A DNA stretch of 64,000 bases from Sulfurihydrogenibium azorense Az-Fu1 (GTDB lineage Bacteria; Aquificota; Aquificia; Aquificales; Hydrogenothermaceae). The notes beneath the pieces were generated by a model. That model was not told where the DNA came from, ran no database searches, and was given only the letters and a program-made list of their open reading frames with translations. This document shows, piece by piece, positions 58,973 through 64,000 of this stretch. The translations under genes and the position numbers were made by a program. Each line of letters opens with the position of its first letter. Positions within the stretch are counted from its first letter, which is position 1. Where the stretch lies: assembly GCF_000021545.1 (NCBI RefSeq), contig NC_012438.1:1114003-1178002 (forward strand). Direction: 5' to 3'.

Positions 58973-59914
58973 TTACTTGAAAAAATCCAGTAAAGAGAGC
59001 TGTCTATTTTGGTTGAATACGGATATAAGTGCTTGGTATGCAACCTGTGCCTTTTGTAAGTTGGTTATTGCTTCTGCAACATCTACATCTTCAAGTTTTG
59101 AGATAAGGTCTTTGTTAAACACTTTGTTTTGATCGTTTATTGTTTTTAAGTCTTGAATAGTTTTTACTTGAGTTCCTATTACAGACCTGTACTGCATAAC
59201 TGTATTTAAACCAATATCAAAAGCTTCTAAAAGTTTTACATTTTTACCATTTACACTAATGGTAGCAGTGTTTAAATCTCCAAGGCTTCCTGTACCACTT
59301 ATAGCGTTGTCTATGATGTTAACTATTTTATCTATAGTTTCTGTCAGTATCATTTTATTTGTATCGTTGTTTACACCTAAATAAACTCTCCCGTTGAAAG
59401 TAGTGTTAAGTTCTACACCCGGAGCTGTTGGCACTTTTGTTTCTACTGTTTCACCTTGGTAAGTGCCATCCGGTGCAAACGGGTCAGTTTGAGTTTTAAC
59501 ACCACCAAATAAAGCTGTATCTCCTATTTTAAAGTTTGCCTGCTTTATAATGTAATCTTTCATATTTACAAAGTAATCCCTTAACACTTTTGCATCTTCT
59601 TTATCTAACACACCTGTATTTAAGAGCCTTACAATCTCAACTCTAACTTCCTGTCCAGCTGCTGCTATAGAGTTAAGTTGTGTTTCTGCAGAATCTAAAA
59701 TGGTATTGACAAAGTCCATATTTCTTCCATATCTCTCTATATCCTCATTTATTGTTTTTAGACGGAGTGCACTTACAGTACCTACAGTATCGTCAGATGG
59801 AGATAGTAATTTAATTCCTGTGGCTATTTGTCTAGTGTATTTTTCTATCTCATTTTGTCTTATTTGGTCGTTTTTTATATAGTTATCATATTTTATTAGG
59901 TCAGCGATTCTCAT
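58973..59914 (-). CDS. flgL: Flagellar hook-associated protein 3 (HAP3)
   Basis: This 313-residue flagellin-fold junction protein connects hook and filament. The N-terminus MRIADLIKYDNYIKNDQIRQ and KYTRQIATGIKLLSPSDDTV are the conserved D0/D1 helix. The C-terminus VAEAITNLQKAQVAYQALIS is the matching helix. No signal peptide is present, since it is exported by the flagellar type III system. It lies 64 bp downstream of flgK and has its own sigma-28-type promoter. Confidence 0.92.
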   Translation of the reverse strand: MRIADLIKYDNYIKNDQIRQNEIEKYTRQIATGIKLLSPSDDTVGTVSALRLKTINEDIERYGRNMDFVNTILDSAETQLNSIAAAGQEVRVEIVRLLNTGVLDKEDAKVLRDYFVNMKDYIIKQANFKIGDTALFGGVKTQTDPFAPDGTYQGETVETKVPTAPGVELNTTFNGRVYLGVNNDTNKMILTETIDKIVNIIDNAISGTGSLGDLNTATISVNGKNVKLLEAFDIGLNTVMQYRSVIGTQVKTIQDLKTINDQNKVFNKDLISKLEDVDVAEAITNLQKAQVAYQALISVFNQNRQLSLLDFFK

Positions 59915-59950
59915 AGCCCACCTCTTTTATAAGGCTTAATCTTACTATTA

Positions 59951-59977
59951 TTATCGTGTAATTTTAAAAAATTTTTA
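59951..59977 (-). promoter_or_regulatory. Sigma-28 (FliA)-type promoter for flgL
   Basis: On the minus strand TAAA (59977-59974), exactly 15 bp, and CACGATAA (59958-59951) match the flagellar consensus TAAA-N15-GCCGATAA in ten of twelve positions. It sits in the flgK-flgL gap. Confidence 0.7.
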
Positions 59978-59978
59978 A

Positions 59979-61430
59979 TCATTTTCCTAAATTAAGTATA
60001 GTCTGCATAAGTTCATCTGTAACTGTTATTATTCTTGCAGAAGCCTGATAAGACCTTTGAAGTTTTGAAAGGTTTATAAGTTCCTCATCCATATTTACAC
60101 CAGCAATATTCTTCATCTTTTCTGTAATTGCATCATATAGATATTTGTTGTTTTGCTGTTGTTGTTTTATGTAAGAAGAGGTAGAAGATATGTCTGCAAC
60201 TAACTTTGTGTTATAAAACTCTGCAAATGTATGGTCTTTTATATATGTGTAGTTGGTAGAATCGTTAAGGGAGGATTGTAATGCAGCTTCTTCAGCAGGT
60301 GTTAAAACTGGTTGGGATGGGTTTGTGTATAAAACTCTTATGTTATTTTTTAATCCAAGTAGGTCTTTACCGTTTGTGTTGTCTGAGTTTAGGTAAGTAG
60401 AATTTTGTGCAAGGGCTACTTTTTTTGGGTCTGTTATGTTTAAGTATATGTTTGATGCATCTATTTTAGTTGAAGATTTTGATGGGTCTATAGTAAAGAA
60501 GTCTAAATTCGTACTTCCATCTAGTCCGTAGCCTTTTTTGTGTACTTTATTGAAGACTGTTGCAAAAACTGTTGTAAAGTCGTTGAGTTTATTTAACTGG
60601 TCGTTTATTGATTTTATTCCTTTTAGGTTTCCTCCTAACTGACCATTTTGAATTTCGGTAGTTATATCAGCAACACCGTTCCACTTTACTACAGGATTGC
60701 CGTTTGTATCAGTTTCAAAAGATAAAGGTGTACTTTGTATGCCTACTACAAGTCCGTATCCTTTTGCTGTAAATACGTTTACCGTATTGTCTTCGTTAAA
60801 CACAACTTTAGTATCTATTAAATCACTTAACTGTTTTATAAGTCTGTCTCTTTCGTTTAAATACTCGTTGTTTGCTTCAATATCTAACGTTTTTGTTTTT
60901 ATCGTTTGGTTTAGTTTTGCAAGTTGGTCTGTTATTTGGTTTATCTGCTTTACTTGGTCTCTTACTTTTAAAGTAATATCTTGTTTTTGATTGTCTAAAC
61001 TATCATTTATACTTCTTATTTTTCCTACTAAAGTCTGGGCATTTGCTAAAAACTGTGACCTTGCTGCTATATCATCAGGTTTTATAAGCATATCGTTTAT
61101 TGAGTTAAAAAAGTTGTTTAAATCTGATGAAAAACCACTTCCTAAAGTATCGTTAAACATAGTCTCTATGTTTGATAAAATCTCAGAAAATGAGTTGTCA
61201 GAGTTTAACTGCTGATTCAGTTCGATGGACCTGTTAAAAAGAGACCGGTCAAATACTCTTATTATTTTATTCATAAAAACGCCACTTCTTGGAAAGTCTT
61301 GGAAAACAGGTACTTCTCTGTTGTAGCCTTCTGTAGTAGCGTTTGATATATTTTTATTTGTTGAGTTTATACCTCTTTGAAATGTTAGTAAACTCTGTCC
61401 TGCTGTTGATAAAATTCCAAGTAAAGACAT
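59979..61430 (-). CDS. flgK: Flagellar hook-associated protein 1 (HAP1)
   Basis: This 483-residue hook-filament junction protein starts with SLLGILSTAGQSLLTFQRGI and NSTNKNISNATTEGYNRE, the N-terminal rod/hook signature. The C-terminus has GVNMDEELINLSKLQRSYQASARIITVTDEL, the typical flg_bbr_C end. The central part is variable and Asn/Asp rich. The ATG follows AGGAGG. It is divergent from the ROK kinase. Confidence 0.95.
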   Translation of the reverse strand: MSLLGILSTAGQSLLTFQRGINSTNKNISNATTEGYNREVPVFQDFPRSGVFMNKIIRVFDRSLFNRSIELNQQLNSDNSFSEILSNIETMFNDTLGSGFSSDLNNFFNSINDMLIKPDDIAARSQFLANAQTLVGKIRSINDSLDNQKQDITLKVRDQVKQINQITDQLAKLNQTIKTKTLDIEANNEYLNERDRLIKQLSDLIDTKVVFNEDNTVNVFTAKGYGLVVGIQSTPLSFETDTNGNPVVKWNGVADITTEIQNGQLGGNLKGIKSINDQLNKLNDFTTVFATVFNKVHKKGYGLDGSTNLDFFTIDPSKSSTKIDASNIYLNITDPKKVALAQNSTYLNSDNTNGKDLLGLKNNIRVLYTNPSQPVLTPAEEAALQSSLNDSTNYTYIKDHTFAEFYNTKLVADISSTSSYIKQQQQNNKYLYDAITEKMKNIAGVNMDEELINLSKLQRSYQASARIITVTDELMQTILNLGK

Positions 61431-61460
61431 AGTTTTCCTCCTGATAGTCTTATAATATTA

Positions 61461-61487
61461 TTATCGCATTTTTTTAGATATTTTTTA
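61461..61487 (-). promoter_or_regulatory. Sigma-28 (FliA)-type promoter for flgK
   Basis: On the minus strand TAAA (61487-61484), exactly 15 bp, and TGCGATAA (61468-61461) match TAAA-N15-GCCGATAA in ten of twelve positions, about 31 bases before the flgK ATG. The same layout precedes flgL. Confidence 0.72.
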
Positions 61488-61498
61488 AAAGGAGAAAG

Positions 61499-62383
61499 AT
61501 GAGTAGATTTTTAGGTGTAGATATTGGTGGGACTTTCTTAAAGGTTGCCTTCAAAGAAGATGATGAGATTAAAACAGAAAAAGTAGCAGTTAAAGACATT
61601 CAAAAAAAAGATTATTTTTTAAGGAGTTTAAGCCAAGTCATAAAGAAGTACAATCCCCATAGAATAGGAATCGCTATAGCTGGTCTTGTTGATAAAAAAA
61701 CAGGTCTTTTAACAAACTCTCCAAACCTTAAATTTTTAGAAGGGCTAAACCTTAAAGAGTTTATAGAAAGAGAGTTTAACGTTGAAGTATTTGTAGAAAA
61801 CGATGCAAATGTTGCAGCTTATGGAGAGTATGTATACGGCAACGGTAAAGACAGTAAAGTTTTAGTTTGTCTAACATTGGGTACTGGTCTTGGTGGTGGA
61901 TTAGTGATAGATGGAAAGATTTTTTCTGGTGTATCAGGAAGTGCTATGGAGATAGGTCATATAACTATTGAAAAAGATGGGTTTTTATGCCACTGTGGAA
62001 GAAAAGGTTGTCTGGAGAGTTATGTATCTTCTTACGGACTTGAAAGACTTTACTGTCTTATCTCAGAAGATAGAAAAACCTCTTTTGATATAATAAACCT
62101 TGCAAAGCAAAATGATGAGAAAGCTGTTCAAACTTTTGAAGTTTTTACAGACTACCTTGCAATAGGAATAATGAGTATTGCCCACATATTTAATCCGGAC
62201 ACAGTTTTACTCGCAGGTGGAATTATTGAAAACTATCCAATGGTTTTAACTCTTACTAAAAGTAAAGTTGAAAAGCTTGTGTTTCCTCTTCCACTTAGAG
62301 ATTTACATATTGATACTGCAAAACTTGGAAGTTGGAGTGGTGCTTACGGAGCTCTCGCACTGGCAGAAATTTACTCTTCATAG
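61499..62383 (+). CDS. ROK-family sugar kinase (glucokinase-like)
   Basis: This 294-residue kinase has the phosphate loop GVDIGGTFLKVAF near residue 5, the catalytic Asp in VENDANVAAYGEYV near 98, and LGTGLGGGLVIDG. The ROK zinc motif is GHITIEKDGFLCHCGRKGCLESY, with CxCGx4C-type cysteines. Phosphorylation of glucose is most likely, but other hexoses cannot be excluded. It starts behind AAAAGGAG and overlaps the convergent PTPS-family gene by 13 bp. Confidence 0.9.
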   Translation: MSRFLGVDIGGTFLKVAFKEDDEIKTEKVAVKDIQKKDYFLRSLSQVIKKYNPHRIGIAIAGLVDKKTGLLTNSPNLKFLEGLNLKEFIEREFNVEVFVENDANVAAYGEYVYGNGKDSKVLVCLTLGTGLGGGLVIDGKIFSGVSGSAMEIGHITIEKDGFLCHCGRKGCLESYVSSYGLERLYCLISEDRKTSFDIINLAKQNDEKAVQTFEVFTDYLAIGIMSIAHIFNPDTVLLAGGIIENYPMVLTLTKSKVEKLVFPLPLRDLHIDTAKLGSWSGAYGALALAEIYSS

Positions 62384-62718
62384 TATTCAGCTCCTCCTTC
62401 TTCCGTTTCCCACACTACAACTTTCACAAGTGTTGGGTACTTTTTCTTAACTTGGTCGTAGATGTACTTTGCTACGTTTTCAGCACTTGGAGAAAAGTCG
62501 TATATATCATTCATACACTTGTAATCAGGTAATATTTCTTTTAGTAAATCCTTTATCTCTAAAAAGTCGTATCCCATTCCACCGTTATCTAACTTGTCTG
62601 CCTTTATGTAAAGTTCTACCATCCAAGTATGACCGTGTAAAGGTTCTGGTTTTCCGTGGTAGTCTGTTAAAAAGTGAGCTGCGTTAAACTTTTGTTTTAC
62701 TCTTACGATATATGGCAT
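62371..62718 (-). CDS. 6-pyruvoyltetrahydropterin synthase family protein (QueD or PTPS-III type)
   Basis: This 115-residue protein keeps the zinc ligands His15, His28 and His30 (FNAAHF and LHGHTW) and the C-terminal VVWETEEGGAEYY. The catalytic Cys of QueD (Cys-x3-His-Gly-His) is Pro24 here, followed by Glu25, so the motif reads P-E-P-L-H-G-H. The Asp-His pair of the family reads Asp65-Tyr66. In PTPS-III enzymes a Glu replaces or accompanies the Cys and the product is 6-hydroxymethyl-dihydropterin for folate. This protein is therefore more likely a folate enzyme than QueD, by inference. The ATG follows AGAGG. Confidence 0.85.
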   Translation of the reverse strand: MPYIVRVKQKFNAAHFLTDYHGKPEPLHGHTWMVELYIKADKLDNGGMGYDFLEIKDLLKEILPDYKCMNDIYDFSPSAENVAKYIYDQVKKKYPTLVKVVVWETEEGGAEYYEE

Positions 62719-62767
62719 GATTTTTACCTCTTTAAATGTTTTTATGACAATTTACATAAAACTTAAC

Positions 62768-62796
62768 TTGAAATATTTATAACATAGTTATATATT
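62768..62796 (+). promoter_or_regulatory. Sigma-70 promoter for thiC
   Basis: TTGAAA (62768-62773), 17 bp and TATATT (62791-62796) predict a start near 62803, just upstream of the TPP aptamer. Confidence 0.65.
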
Positions 62797-62808
62797 TATT
62801 TGCAATAA

Positions 62809-62900
62809 GCACCGCGGGGGGTGGTTATCCGTTTTTATGGATAGCCTGAGAGTATACCCCTTGAACCTGATGCAGGTAATCCTGCCGTAGGGAAGCGGGC
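62809..62900 (+). promoter_or_regulatory. TPP riboswitch (THI element)
   Basis: The conserved aptamer parts are in order: GGGGTGG, a variable hairpin closed by TATCC/GGATA, CTGAGA, ACCCCTTGAACCTGAT, GGTAAT, and GTAGGGAAG. CCGC (62812-62815) and GCGG (62895-62898) can close stem P1. It senses thiamine pyrophosphate and lies directly before thiC, its usual target. Confidence 0.97.
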
Positions 62901-62907
62901 GTTGGAA

Positions 62908-64000
<1,093 letters not shown>

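Overview
This is a strongly AT-rich, densely packed bacterial window. Genes are separated by a few bases or overlap, and TTG and GTG starts are common. Gene content (CDP-dideoxyhexose synthesis, RND and Emr efflux, flgK/flgL, MTA salvage, HerA- and Rad50-type ATPases, small 4Fe-4S ferredoxin) and codon bias suggest a thermophilic Aquificota member of the Hydrogenothermaceae, most like Sulfurihydrogenibium. That assignment is inferred from protein style only. No rRNA, tRNA, CRISPR array or insertion sequence was seen.

Region 1 (1-13966, + strand) is a surface-glycan locus. rfbF (cut by the window edge), an rfbJ/rfbS-like reductase, rfbG, rfbH and rfbE form a complete predicted route from glucose-1-phosphate to CDP-paratose and CDP-tyvelose. 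Six glycosyltransferase-like genes follow, including a 973-residue protein with three GT2 domains and two transferase-TPR fusions. Region 2 (13949-20073) holds serS and a TPR gene on the minus strand, divergent from a TamB-like giant. Region 3 (20147-25579, +) is an operon with an unknown repeat protein, mtaB, a CoA-binding protein, folE, an unknown helical protein, a tRNA nucleotidyltransferase gene broken at an A9 tract, and a haem-binding lipoprotein. It ends at a palindromic terminator.

Region 4 (25619-30951, -) carries mtnB, mtnD, a DUF2628 gene, fabI, thiS, hisS and tgt in a tight array, then a ferredoxin with its own promoter. Region 5 (31994-43141) is a divergent efflux supercluster: MFP-TolC on the minus strand, and RND pump, Fe-alcohol dehydrogenase, TetR, TolC, EmrA and EmrB on the plus strand. 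Both share one intergenic region with two facing promoters and a perfect TetR-type operator. Two copies of an Rpn-type PD-(D/E)XK gene flank this region, one decayed (31089-31945) and one intact (46738-47664).

Region 6 (43128-58971) has two DUF488 genes, a HerA-like ATPase with lipB, a PAS-GGDEF-EAL sensor, metG, a coiled-coil nuclease-like gene, nadE, a CPA2 antiporter, an EVE protein, an MTH1187-type thiamine-binding protein and a Rad50/SbcC ATPase. Region 7 (58973-64000) has flgK and flgL, each behind a sigma-28-type promoter, a ROK sugar kinase, a PTPS-family gene with an unusual active site, and thiC (cut by the window end) behind a TPP riboswitch.

The most interesting points are the dideoxyhexose pathway in a probable thermophile, an in-frame 18-bp triplication beside the catalytic Tyr of its reductase, the A9 frameshift, the shared-operator efflux supercluster, the decayed and intact Rpn pair, and the PTPS-family protein with Pro-Glu in place of the catalytic Cys.
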